A DNA stretch of 64,000 bases, taken from contig NC_070562.1 in NCBI RefSeq assembly GCF_026914185.1, positions 2,294,001 through 2,358,000 of the forward strand. Direction: 5' to 3'. Shown piece after piece: positions 45,148 through 54,456 of this stretch. Positions within the stretch are counted from its first letter, which is position 1. Each line of letters opens with the position of its first letter. Origin of the DNA: Puccinia triticina (taxonomy: Eukaryota > Basidiomycota > Pucciniomycetes > Pucciniales > Pucciniaceae). The position numbers and the translations under genes are program-made. Under the pieces are notes generated by a model. The model was not told the origin of the DNA. It saw only the letters and a program-made list of their open reading frames with translations, and did no database searches.

Positions 45148-45910
45148 GACAAAAAGTGGGGTGAGGAATGAAAGATGAGGTCATACTATGCAAGGAGTGC
45201 ATAAACAAAGCGGGGAAATGTCAAATACAGGGGAACCTCATGCAAGGGGTGCATGAGTGGTGTCAGACTAATGCAGGGAGTGCAGAAATGGGGTCAGAAG
45301 ACTGCATGCAGCTGCAAGAGGTGCATAAATGAAGCGGGGACATGTCAAATACAGAAGAAATGGGGTTGGTCCCCTGCATATGCAGTGGAGATAAGAGGGA
45401 TAGAGAAGAGTATGTGTTTGGCTAGGGCTGAGTATGTGTATACCTGGGAAAGATGACTTGAGGGGTGTGACAGGTTGATGACTGGGGCTGGCCATGTCCA
45501 TGAGGGTCCAAGAGGGTGTAACTTCCAATCCAGCGGGGTTCCAGTGACGCTTCCAGTGGTGACTAGGGGTAAAATTGGCCGTAGAATCCATTTCTGAGGT
45601 CCATTTAGTGGTATCTTGAGGTCTAGGGTGAGTAAATATGTGTATGAGAAAAACTTTTGATTTTTCACTTTTCCGTCTACCACACCGGACCTCAGGCGTG
45701 CGGAGAGCTTACCACTATTGGGTATCTTTGTATAGGTTAGCACACACTATGCAATATCATTGAGATTAGGAGGACCGGACCTCAGGCGTGCAGAGAGCTT
45801 ACCACTATCGGGTATCTTTGTATAGCCCTTGAGTTCTTATACATTCAACAAGCTATAGGCACCTTCACACTTCAAGCCTCATCAATTGTTGCTTCTTGCA
45901 GTTCTGCTAC

Positions 45911-46354
45911 AAGCATAGCTGTGATGACCGGCCTACTATTCAGTTAGCTATGTATAGGCTATGAAGTTTATCCAAGAGGATAAACTGGCCAATGCTTGAA
46001 TAGTAGATCGATTTAGTTCAATGATAAGATTTTGCTTTGATAAAGTATAGAGATTGATTTCTCGGATTTATAGTATGAGGAACTAATGACATAGAATATC
46101 TCAATGAGAAAGAAAGAGGAAGGGAAAACAAACTTTGGGAACAAAGGATAACATAGTCAACAAAGAAGGACGATCCGAATGACGACAATCCTGCACAATA
46201 CGTCATAGTCATGCCGATTGCAACATCATCATTTGATTAATTAAAACCCCGATAGCCGCAATAAATGATCAAAACTAAAGGATTATTAAGCATCATAAGC
46301 CATACTTTCATGGTATTCGTTACAAAATTAGCCTCGCCTATTACTCCTGTAATA
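45911..46354. other. Boundary region between Copia LTR and Gypsy remnant
   Basis: Contains an inverted pair CCTACTATTCA (45929) and TGAATAGTAG (45996). No gene. May include the 3' LTR of the adjacent minus-strand Gypsy element, whose ends I could not define. Confidence 0.4.
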
Positions 46355-46783
46355 TTACTTTACCTTATTGTTATCATCCTTCTTACGATTCTTCTTAATC
46401 TTCAACTCCGTAACTTTATGAAAATGTTCTAAATAAGGGTTAATACTCGATGGGATATGGTATTGCGATACCCACGTGTCCTCGCCCGGCGTAGAGGAAT
46501 GCCACGAAATCAAATAATCGTGCTTACCCTTCTTTACTGTCCGAACATCCAAAACAGCCTTAAAGCGGGACCAATCAACGATCTCACTGTCAGCGTAATA
46601 TTTTTCTTTAATCCCCAAGCTAGTTGCCCGGCCTGACAATTCATCTGGTTTAACATACTTCGTTAGCAAAGAGACATTAAAAACAGGGTGCAGTTTAGGG
46701 TAGTCCTTTGCTAAATCCAGCTTCACCGCATTCAATCCCACCATCTTCAAGACTCGGAATGGACCAATGTATCTAAAATCCAA
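46355..46783 (-). pseudogene. Gypsy integrase C-terminus with chromodomain (fragment of element 1)
   Basis: Reads FRYIGPFRVLKMVG, then LHPVFNVSLLTKY, then a chromodomain-like segment with VLDVRTVKKGKHDYLISWH and GEDTWVSQYHIP, and a Lys-rich end. This identifies a chromovirus-type Ty3/Gypsy element. The frame upstream (GQVLL, then FIQSRRINSK) is broken by a small indel near 46815. Confidence 0.85.
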
Positions 46784-46877
46784 TTTAGAGTTAATGCGAC
46801 GGGATTGAATAAATTTCTAACAATACCTGATCTCCTTCTTTATAAACCGGAGAATCCCGCTTCCCTTGGTTGTAATA

Positions 46878-47078
46878 GGGGGGTTCACAATAGGATAAAA
46901 ATAAAACTTTAGAGCTAATTTTAAGACCTTTATGAACAACTTTTTAAAAAATAAAGACGTTGCTCTGATTCTCAGGGGATACCCAGTCCTGTACACCTTG
47001 CCAGATTTTCAAAAATTTGTTGATAAAGACCTTAAAATTGACTCTAAAATTTTACTTTTATCCTATTGTGAACCCCCC
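46878..47078. mobile_element. G6 MITE inside Gypsy 1
   Basis: 201 bp, ends GGGGGGTTCACAATAGGATA and TATCCTATTGTGAACCCCCC, TA on both sides (46876-46877, 47079-47080). Same internal sequence as the interrupted copy at 17239-19132. Confidence 0.92.
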
Positions 47079-47131
47079 TAATAAGTAGCTTGCTTTATTC
47101 TTGCTTGCCGAAGGCATTCCATCGCCGTCTC

Positions 47132-47391
47132 TGTGAAGCCCCGCACCCCTTGCGGGGTTCACTAGGTGTCACGACACCTATCACATGACCCACACAGCCA
47201 GGGATTTAGTCTCAGGCTTTCCCTCTCCTTCCTAGCCCGGCAGAGACCTCCAGACCCCTTGACCTCTCTGCCGAGCTAGACATTGTAATACAGACCCCCG
47301 AGGACGTTGGAACTAGAACATCCTCAGGCCTAGTGCCTCGTCCCTCCGAGCCACCAGCCTCCGAACAGTGAAGGGTCTCCCGACCCTTACA
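47132..47391 (+). mobile_element. 260-bp solo LTR inside the Gypsy 1 integrase
   Basis: TGTGAAGCCCCGCACCCC...CGACCCTTACA, flanked by GTCTC (47127-47131, 47392-47396). It resembles in layout the LTRs of the Gag-only element at 53334-56621 (GC-rich start, CTCTCCTGAGCTAG-like middle, GTGAAG...CTTACA end), so it is probably a related family. Confidence 0.88.
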
Positions 47392-48041
47392 GTCTCCTGA
47401 GTTACTTGCAAATCAATCAAAAACTCATCTAACTCCTTTTGACCAGTGTTTTCAGTCATGATATTAAACCTCAGATGAAACCCGTAGTTGCAAAAGAAAG
47501 GGGAAATCTTAAGACTTGCCAAATCCGTATTGTTGATGGAGAATTCCGCCATCTCCAGGCATCTGTCCCAGTTGTCTTGATAATAAGAGCAAAAGTGGCG
47601 CAAATAGTCCTCCACAACTTGGTTCATCCACTCCGTTTGGCCATCTGTTTGTGGGTGATAAGCCGTCGACAACGCTGAGCCGATGTTAAGTGACTTCATT
47701 AGTGATTTCCAAAATTCGCTAACAAACGTTGGGCCTCTGTCAGAAACTATTTTGTCTGGCAAACCGTGATATCTGAACACATGCTTCCTAAACAAATTAG
47801 CCAACACCCCTGAAGAGGACGATTCTTTACAGGGAATAAAATGAGCCTGTTTACTAAGAAGATCAACCACAACAAGAATGGAGTCAAAACCACCCGACAA
47901 GGGCAGCTTCACAATGAAATCCATACCTATAACACTCCATGGTTTGGCGTTTGCCACCAGCGGAACAAGTTTGCCGTCCGGTGATTGCCTTTTAGCCTTC
48001 ACTTGCTGACAAGAGTCACAACTCTTCACATACCGTATCAC
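47313..48041 (-). pseudogene. Gypsy 1 integrase core (fragment)
   Basis: Zinc-binding remnant VKSCDSCQQVKAKRQSP, then the catalytic core: first Asp in GMDFIVKLP, second in IVSDRGPTFVSEFW, Glu in DGQTEWMNQ. All three catalytic acids are present. The frame runs into the 260-bp solo LTR at its 3' end (true element sequence stops at about 47397) and is cut from the rest of integrase by solo LTR B at its 5' end. Confidence 0.88.
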
Positions 48042-48319
48042 AAAATATCTGATACCCGGTGTGGTGTTCCATATGCGTCACAATGCCAAAAGCACATTGC
48101 AGAAGTATTATAGTATAGGGAGTGTGTAATACAGTGCGGGGGAAGAAGGGAAGAAGGAGCAAGATGGGAGGAGAGGCCTTGACCCCCAACATTGGGAATG
48201 GAACAGGTTAGACAGTGGATGCAGAGTGTGTGGAAGAGGATGGAAGATGGCTTGGTTGCATAGCAACACATGACATCATGCAGCGCAGTACATGCATGAA
48301 AGTGCTGTGTAGCTCAAGC

Positions 48320-48720
48320 GCCTCATGCAGCATATATCCCTCATTGTTTGTACGCATAGTACAGCATATGCAGGTAGATAAGCTGTACAGGAAGTGTCTC
48401 CCGCAGCATAAATCCCTCATTGTTTGTACATGTAGCACAGCATATGCAGGCAGATAAGCTGTACAGGAAGTGTCTCCTGCAGCATAAATCTCTCATTGTT
48501 TGTACATGAAGCACATCATATGCAGGTAGATAAGATGTACAGGAGGCGTCTCCTGCAGCATAAATCCCTCATTGTTTGTAAGGCAGTGCAGCACACGCAT
48601 GCAGATGCTGTGTAGTTGAGTGTCTCCTGCAGCATAAACCCCTCGTTGTTTGTACATGCAGCGCAGTAAATGCATGAGAGGCTGTGTAGTTGAGATCCCC
48701 TGCAGCAATAATCCCTCATG
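48320..48720 (+). repeat. Tandem repeat in the U3 part of solo LTR B
   Basis: About five to six units of roughly 70-76 bp containing AAATCCCTCATTGTTTGTA and CTGTACAGGAAGTGTCTCCT. Each unit supplies one more copy of the AAATCCCTCA element that precedes the TATA box. Confidence 0.8.
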
Positions 48721-48757
48721 GGGAGCTTCCCTGGAGCAAAAATCCCTCACCCTTCAA

Positions 48758-48765
48758 TATATAAG
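48758..48765 (+). promoter_or_regulatory. TATA box of solo LTR B
   Basis: TATATAAG, 10-20 bp after AAAATCCCTCACCC and before CCTTTCTCCCCTC. Confidence 0.6.
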
Positions 48766-49344
48766 AAGGCCCTTTCTCCCCTCATCAGACTTTTCCCCAT
48801 CAGCCTACAGAGGTTTGGTCACAGTGGTTAGTTAGTTACGGTAGTTAGTTAGTGTTGCAATCAGCCTAGGAAGGTTTGGTCACATACGGTAGTTTAGTCA
48901 GCAGTGCGGTTATTAGCGGTATTAGTGGTTAGTAAAAGTAGCGTAGAAGTTTAGTAGTAGTATTAGTGTTTTTTTGGCAGTAGTAGAACCCAGCATAACA
49001 CAACAACAAGTGCGAGTTAAACAGCATATTAGTAACGTGTAGTACGAGTATCACAAAGTAAGTATATTGCCTGCGAGCAAAGAAGTTATAGCAGATTTGC
49101 TAGCCTGTTGAATCAAGTGATCTAGGTCTGATAGAGATTACTATATGAAAGTAAGATCTATCTTGGAATTAGCCATATCTTTATAAATATTGATTACAAG
49201 ACTCTTAGATATTTGCATAGTATTATTAGAGGGGCAGGTCTTTCAAACCACCCATAAGTTGTAATAGCCTTTCAACCTATTAAGCAATTTATTTCCCCCT
49301 CAGCGGATATTTCACCAAATTATATTTAGTGTCCCACACGAGTC

Positions 49345-51366
49345 CTACACCGGCCACGAAAAAGTTTGGGTCAACGTCGAAAGTGTCTTAGCAATACCCG
49401 GATGTCCCACTGTAGGAGAGTCATGATATAAAGTTAGCAATCTTGTACGAACCGCTGTCGGTACAAAAACTCTCCCATGATGCCAATAAATATTATTAGT
49501 AAAGCAAACATTAGGAGAACGCTTCTCCTCATCAGTATACTTTCCCGCGAAAAAATTAAGAAGATCCTGGGAAGGTCGTTGGAAAAACAAATCATGAGTG
49601 TTGATTGGAGCTGGGCCCGGGCTAGAAGCGGTCGTGTCTAAAGCACTGCAATCAACCATACGCTTAACAATCAAGTCAACATCAGAGCTCAAACTCTTGC
49701 CATCGTAATAATCATCTCTTTGACTTGGTCCATCCGCTGGATTCTTCATCCCACTCACATGATAAATTAGCATGTTAAAGTTATCTAAAAATAAAGCCCA
49801 ACGAGCCTGCTTGGGAGAAAGGTATTTAGCCGTCCTGAAATACAAAAGATTTGAATGATCAGAAAACATCCTCACAGGATTTACTGTACCCATCAACCAC
49901 GCCCGCCATTCCTCGCACGCTGAAACGATTGCCAGCAGTTCCAGGTCAAATATCTTCCAAGAACGCTCTCGATCCGACAACTTCCGCAAAAAGTAGCTGA
50001 CTGGTAGCAGATCCCCTTCCGCGTTTGGCCGACTGAGGACTGCAGCGATAGCATAACTGGATGAATCTACATGAACCACTCGATCCCTTTTAAAATTAAA
50101 ATGTAAAAGTAAAGGCTCATTAATAAACAACTGCTTCAATCTATTGAAAGCACACAAGGCCGCCGTCGAATCCAACGCAGTTGCGTCACTATACTTATCC
50201 TGTGTCAGAGTTGTCAAGGGGCCTGCTACCGCTGAGAAATGAGGAATGAATTGTCTGTAAAAATTCGTAAAACCTAAAAATTTCCGTAAACCCCTGACCG
50301 TAATTGGAAACGGCCAATCTTCAATAGTCTTCAACTTAACCGCGTTCATCTTCAGACCTTTATCCGTAATGTCAAATCCTAAAAATGTAACCTTTGAACA
50401 AAAGAATTCGCACTTGTTTAAAGATGCCTTCAAAGAAAATTCTCGAATTTTCTGCAAAATCTTCTCCAAATCAGCAAGATGCTGCTCCCGAGACCTAGAA
50501 TAAACTAATATGTCATCAATGTATACGAAGCAACACACGTCCAAAAACTCCCTCAGCACATGCTGAATAAACCGCTGAAAAGTCGCGGGGGAGTTAGCCA
50601 ACCCAAAGGGCATCACCTGATACTCGTACAGACCCCAAGGGGTACGAAATGCTGTTTTCCATTCATGTCCTTTGGCCACCCGCAACAAATTGAACGCCGC
50701 CTTAAGATCGATCTTTGACAAGTATTTGCAACCCTGCAGATTATTAAGCAAATGCGCGATCACCGGCAAAGGATACGAATCACGATTAGTCATACCATTC
50801 AAAAGCCGGTAGTCGACACAAGGGCGATTTGCTTTGCCGGGTACCTTTACGTAGAATATTGGAGCTGCTGCTGAAGAAGAAGAAAAACGAATAAAACCTT
50901 TAGCTAAATTGTCATTGATATAAGCCTTAAGCTCATCCCGCTCCGATTTGCTCAAATTGTACATCTTACCAAAAGGAGGAATTGCTCCCTCCTTTAAATC
51001 AATTCTACAGTCGAATTGACCACAATGCGGTGGCAACTCCGCCAACAACTCTGTGACAAAAACGTCAGAAAATCTTGAGATAAGAGCATTCGATTCATTG
51101 CAGGACGTATCACAAATCTCCTGTCTACATTCATACATGACAATATTGCCTTCTGACCCGCCGACAAATGAGCCGGAGTCTCTTAACCACGAATGTCCTA
51201 ATATCATATTGGCTGAAGCTAATTTAGTTAAGTGTAGAATAACGTTGGAAGAGAGAAAGGAACCGGAAACCGTGGGAATCAAAATTTTCCCTTTTGCGTA
51301 AGAAACAATTTCACCGGACAAAGCCGCTGAGCCGTTGAAAGAGCTGCACTTCATCCCCACCAGCAT
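49345..51366 (-). pseudogene. Gypsy 1 reverse transcriptase, RNase H and integrase N-terminus
   Basis: 673-codon open frame. It starts within the protease-like region (ILGHSWLRDSGSF), then RT with RPCVDYRLLNGMT, LSKIDLKAAFNLLRV, MPFGLANSPATFQRF and the catalytic FVYIDDILVYS. RNase H follows (VHVDSSSYAIAAVLSRPNAE, LELLAIVSACEEWR). It ends with HDSPTVGHPGIAKTLSTLTQ of the integrase zinc finger, where solo LTR B intervenes. The RT core is intact in sequence; the element as a whole is dead. Confidence 0.9.
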
Positions 51367-51390
51367 TTGAAAAGTCTCGATTTTAATCTG

Positions 51391-52764
51391 TCAAGCAAAA
51401 TCAATATCAATGAAAGAGGAAGATGCGCCCGAGTCAACCAAAACAGAGACATCAGTTTCTTGCCTATTGTTTATCAGCAAAGTACCAGTAAAGAACGGCC
51501 GGTTGTCCAAACAATTGGATTTCTTAATGAAATATGACTGCTTACTATTAGACTCGCCCATCCTCTCCGCCATACAAGTATTAAAATATATTTCACCAGC
51601 TGACATTTCCCCCATGGTTACTGCATCGGCCGCCAAGGCCGGATCAGCAGCGGCATCAACCGAATCCGTCGCTCTCTTCTTGAATGGAAAACCCCTGACC
51701 TCCGCCAAGGTTTGTCTCTTCTTCCCTTTATCAGGCCGACCCGGAGGAGAAGCGTTGGCATCCGATTGAGAGTCCGCCGGAGGCTGTCGCGCAGAAGTCG
51801 CACGGCGATCCGCTCGGTTTTCAGGTGCCCACATAGAGTCGCTCTTCTTGCCTCCCGACTTCTTCCTTCTATTCAAACGTCCACCCCACTCCTTCCACAA
51901 AGCCATCATATCTGACATATCCATTTCCATATCCTCTCCCAGGACACAACCTCGCGCATTGTAATGCGCCGTATCGTATTCGCCACCACATCGAATGCAA
52001 ATGCCTTGGTCCACGCACCCCTTGCGGAACGCCGTATAAGAGAAACCGGCGTCCTTCATAGCAGCGGTTATCTCGTCGATATCCATTGGAACATCTTCTG
52101 AGGCTTTCGCAAGAGTGGGCGGAGGGCGTGCGGTAGTCGATTGAGACGGAAGACCTTTAGGTTGATGATTGGAAGACTGGACAGGGATCTGTTGCACCTT
52201 TTGATGAGAGCGAGGATCGAGAATCTTGCTGACTCCCGCCACATTACAAGAGACCAACAACGCCAAATGTTGTCTTCCTTCAAGGTCCACCGTTTCATCC
52301 CAAGAACCGCGGAAAAGAGCCAACTTGACAATGTTTGGGTCGATTGCTTTGTTGTAAGCGATGCACTTGGTCCGCTCCGCCAATTTAAGAGGTCGGAGCA
52401 AAGCATTAAAGATAATGTTAAACTCTTCAATCGATTTAGAGCCTTGTCGCGCTGAATTAAAAGCTGCCTCAGCTTGTTCCAATTCATGTCGGTTAGCCAA
52501 GGTAGTTTCAATAGTGTGAATAAAGGCATCGGAATTGATCAACTCCGGAATAACATAGTCCATTCTCGCAGAGGCTTGTAAAGTAGGAAGATCGAGCTCG
52601 GAGGCATTCTTCGACAACAAACCGCGCCACCACGTGTATGAAGGTACTTCTTCATCCATACGGCCGGAAGCGGGGCGAAAAATCCCGAAATCCAAAGAAT
52701 CTTCTGTTTCTCCGTAACAAACTGGTCTCCAATTCGCTCGAATGTGTTTCTTATGTAGAAACAA
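51391..52764 (-). pseudogene. Gypsy 1 Gag with zinc knuckle and protease start
   Basis: Gag matrix/capsid-like segment (PSYTWWRGLLSKNASELDLP, IEEFNIIFNALLRPL), Lys/Arg-rich linker, zinc knuckle CIRCGGEYDTAHYNARGC (CX2CX7HX5C), and aspartic protease active site VLVDSGASSSFID. It ends at TGA (51391-51393), after which the pol frame continues in the same phase. The first part of Gag (to about 52898) lies in another frame because of a 1-nt change in an A-run at 52678-52682. Confidence 0.85.
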
Positions 52765-52976
52765 AAGTTATTAGTCTCGCGTGGCATACCCGTGAAGTAA
52801 ATGTGAGCATTGTGAGGGGGTTCAATGAAAACTCTCGGACGCTCAACAACAGGTGGTTGCGCCGTAGAAAATTCCAAACGACCCAATCTTCCATTCAATC
52901 CTTCATTATGACCGTTGTAGAACTCCTAAAAGATCAGGAAAGAGCTGTGAGGGGAAATAGTCAACTACACTACTAA

Positions 52977-53333
52977 TAATGTAGGAGAGGCTACAGGTGC
53001 TGGTGAGGCTGCCCTCTAGACTAACGCTGATGGAGAGAGGGTTACACTAAGAAAAAGAAAAGGGTGTGGCTGATGATTCTCTTTGACTTAGATGGCTTTA
53101 ACACTTTATGAGTCTGAGGTGTATCAATCCTACTGAGTGAGAGAGGAGAAGTGAGAAGGGGAAAAGCAGAAGCTCTTGGGAGTCACTCTGAGATGGGTAA
53201 TGAGATATATGCTGGGGGATATATTTCTATGGTGATGAAAGTGTATCTAAGTGTGATTTGTAAAGGTGCTACAGAGGGGATGTAGTAGAAAGTGCATATA
53301 AGGGTGATGTTTAAAAGGTGCTACAGAGGGGAT
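52977..53333. other. Unclassified sequence left of the Gag-only element
   Basis: Purine-rich on the plus strand, with GGTGCTACAGAGGGGAT repeated (53262-53280, 53317-53333). Continuous in character with 56627-58690 before the Gag-only element inserted. May be the 5' LTR/leader of Gypsy 1 or part of a large unknown repeat. Confidence 0.4.
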
Positions 53334-53943
53334 TGTAAAACCCCCGCGCCGGAGGCGCCGCGGATTTCACAAGCCTTTCACAAGACTCCACTTTGATCCG
53401 ATATAGCCTGTTCCCCGGTCTCATCCTAGCTCAGCAGAGATCCTGACTGACTACTCATCTCTCCTGAGCTAGGTGAGCCTCCCCTTTTCATTCTTCCATT
53501 TCCCTTCCACTTAGTTGTATATAGAGCAGAGATCCCGACTGACTACTCATCTCTCCTGAGCTAGACGTGCAATACAAGCCCCACGTTGGTATCAGAACTC
53601 CTGAGACCCTCGTCTCCCCTGTGCCAACCCTCTAGCCCAGTGAAGAGCTTCGGCTCTTACACTTTTTTTTTTCTGATCCCGACGAAGGATTTTTTTTTTC
53701 TTCTTCTTCCTTTCTCTCGACTCATTCCGAACTTGATCGCAACAGACCCGTTCGACTGACGACGGGATCTTGACTACTCCTTTGCGTGGACTACACGAAC
53801 TAAACGAACTACCGAACTGCCCGCATTTTTTTTCCCAAACTCACGAACTCCTGGACTCATTGAGTTCTCCTAACTCTTCCTCTTGACCCCAGCCAAAGTT
53901 GCCGATCTACAACTTCTTCTCCTCACTCAACGGTGGACAGCTC

Positions 53944-54456
53944 ATGTCCACTCGACAAACGATTTCGTCCGATCAACTCCTTCCCTTGACCGATCCCGAG
54001 GATATCCTACGGCGGGCACGAGCCGAACAAAGGAGGCTTCAGCAAGCGGCGTCGACCGCGGCCCAACTCAACAGTCCCCTAGAAGCCACGGAAACCAAAT
54101 CGATCGCGCCCCACGCGTTTGCTCCACTGATAGTAGGCTCCGCACCAGCGTCGCTCCTTTCTGGTTTACAACTCGCCCTCACGGTAGACCCTCAAGAACC
54201 ACTCCCCACACCCGGCCCGGACCCGCAGGACCCGGCGGAAGACTCCTCCCCAATGATTCCCCCCTCCATGACCGACTCTAGCCTCCAAGCCCCGCCGAAC
54301 ACGACTACGACAGGCGCCTCGGGAGATCCTGGAGCGGGACAGGAAACCAAGCCGAAGGACTCAGGCCAACCAACAGACCCCAAAACAGGGTTCCAAACCG
54401 ACCCCCCCCGCCGCCACCCCCACCATCCAGCAGCCTCTCCACAAGGGATTGCATGA
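53944..54456 (+). CDS. Gag N-terminal frame of the TR-GAG element
   Basis: About 170 residues from the first ATG (MSTRQTISSDQLLPLTDPED), mostly disordered, rich in Pro, Thr, Ser and Ala. The stop overlaps the next frame's ATG in ATGA (54453-54456). The next frame is also open upstream and is reached by a -1 shift at the C8 run 54402-54409, so this and the next frame probably encode one Gag, either by slippage or because of an indel in that run. Confidence 0.6.
   Translation: MSTRQTISSDQLLPLTDPEDILRRARAEQRRLQQAASTAAQLNSPLEATETKSIAPHAFAPLIVGSAPASLLSGLQLALTVDPQEPLPTPGPDPQDPAEDSSPMIPPSMTDSSLQAPPNTTTTGASGDPGAGQETKPKDSGQPTDPKTGFQTDPPRRHPHHPAASPQGIA

Larger units (their letters stand above)
44281..45684 (-). 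mobile_element. Large solo LTR (copy C), inverted
   Basis: 1404 bp, flanked by CCGG (44277-44280, 45685-45688). Minus-strand reading starts TGTGGTAGACGG and ends GAGTCTTACA. Homologue of 17309-18861. It contains a 215-bp TRIM solo LTR. A minus-strand TATA box lies at about 44823-44831. Confidence 0.92.
44091..45910 (+). mobile_element. 3' LTR of the Copia element, interrupted
   Basis: TGTTAGAGTGTGTGAC begins directly after the Copia coding remnant. The LTR contains two tandem copies of a segment with GAGATTAGGAGGACCGGACC. The first copy is split by a large solo LTR, the second (45757-45840) is whole and shows the empty site. The 3' boundary is uncertain (CTGCTACA at about 45909 is one candidate). 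No 5' partner LTR is in the window. Confidence 0.6.
48060..49349 (+). mobile_element. Large solo LTR (copy B) inside Gypsy 1 integrase
   Basis: TGTGGTGTTCC...GAGTCCTACA, 1290 bp, flanked by CCGG (48056-48059, 49350-49353). Removing it with one CCGG restores the conserved SWPG stretch of the Gypsy integrase, which fixes the boundaries. TATA box at 48758. Confidence 0.92.
46355..52976 (-). mobile_element. Ty3/Gypsy retrotransposon 1 (chromovirus type), decayed and interrupted
   Basis: Order on the minus strand: Gag with zinc knuckle, protease, RT, RNase H, integrase, chromodomain. Three insertions split it: solo LTR B (48060-49349), a 260-bp solo LTR (47132-47391) and a G6 MITE (46878-47078). 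Lesions include frameshifts in gag (52678-52682 A-run) and near 46815, and an in-frame TGA at 51391-51393. LTRs were not located. Confidence 0.88.

Noticed and set aside
46878..47078. Possible exon break or intron in the Gypsy 1 integrase
   Set aside because: The segment has perfect inverted ends and TA duplication and matches two other copies, so it is a MITE insertion, not an intron.
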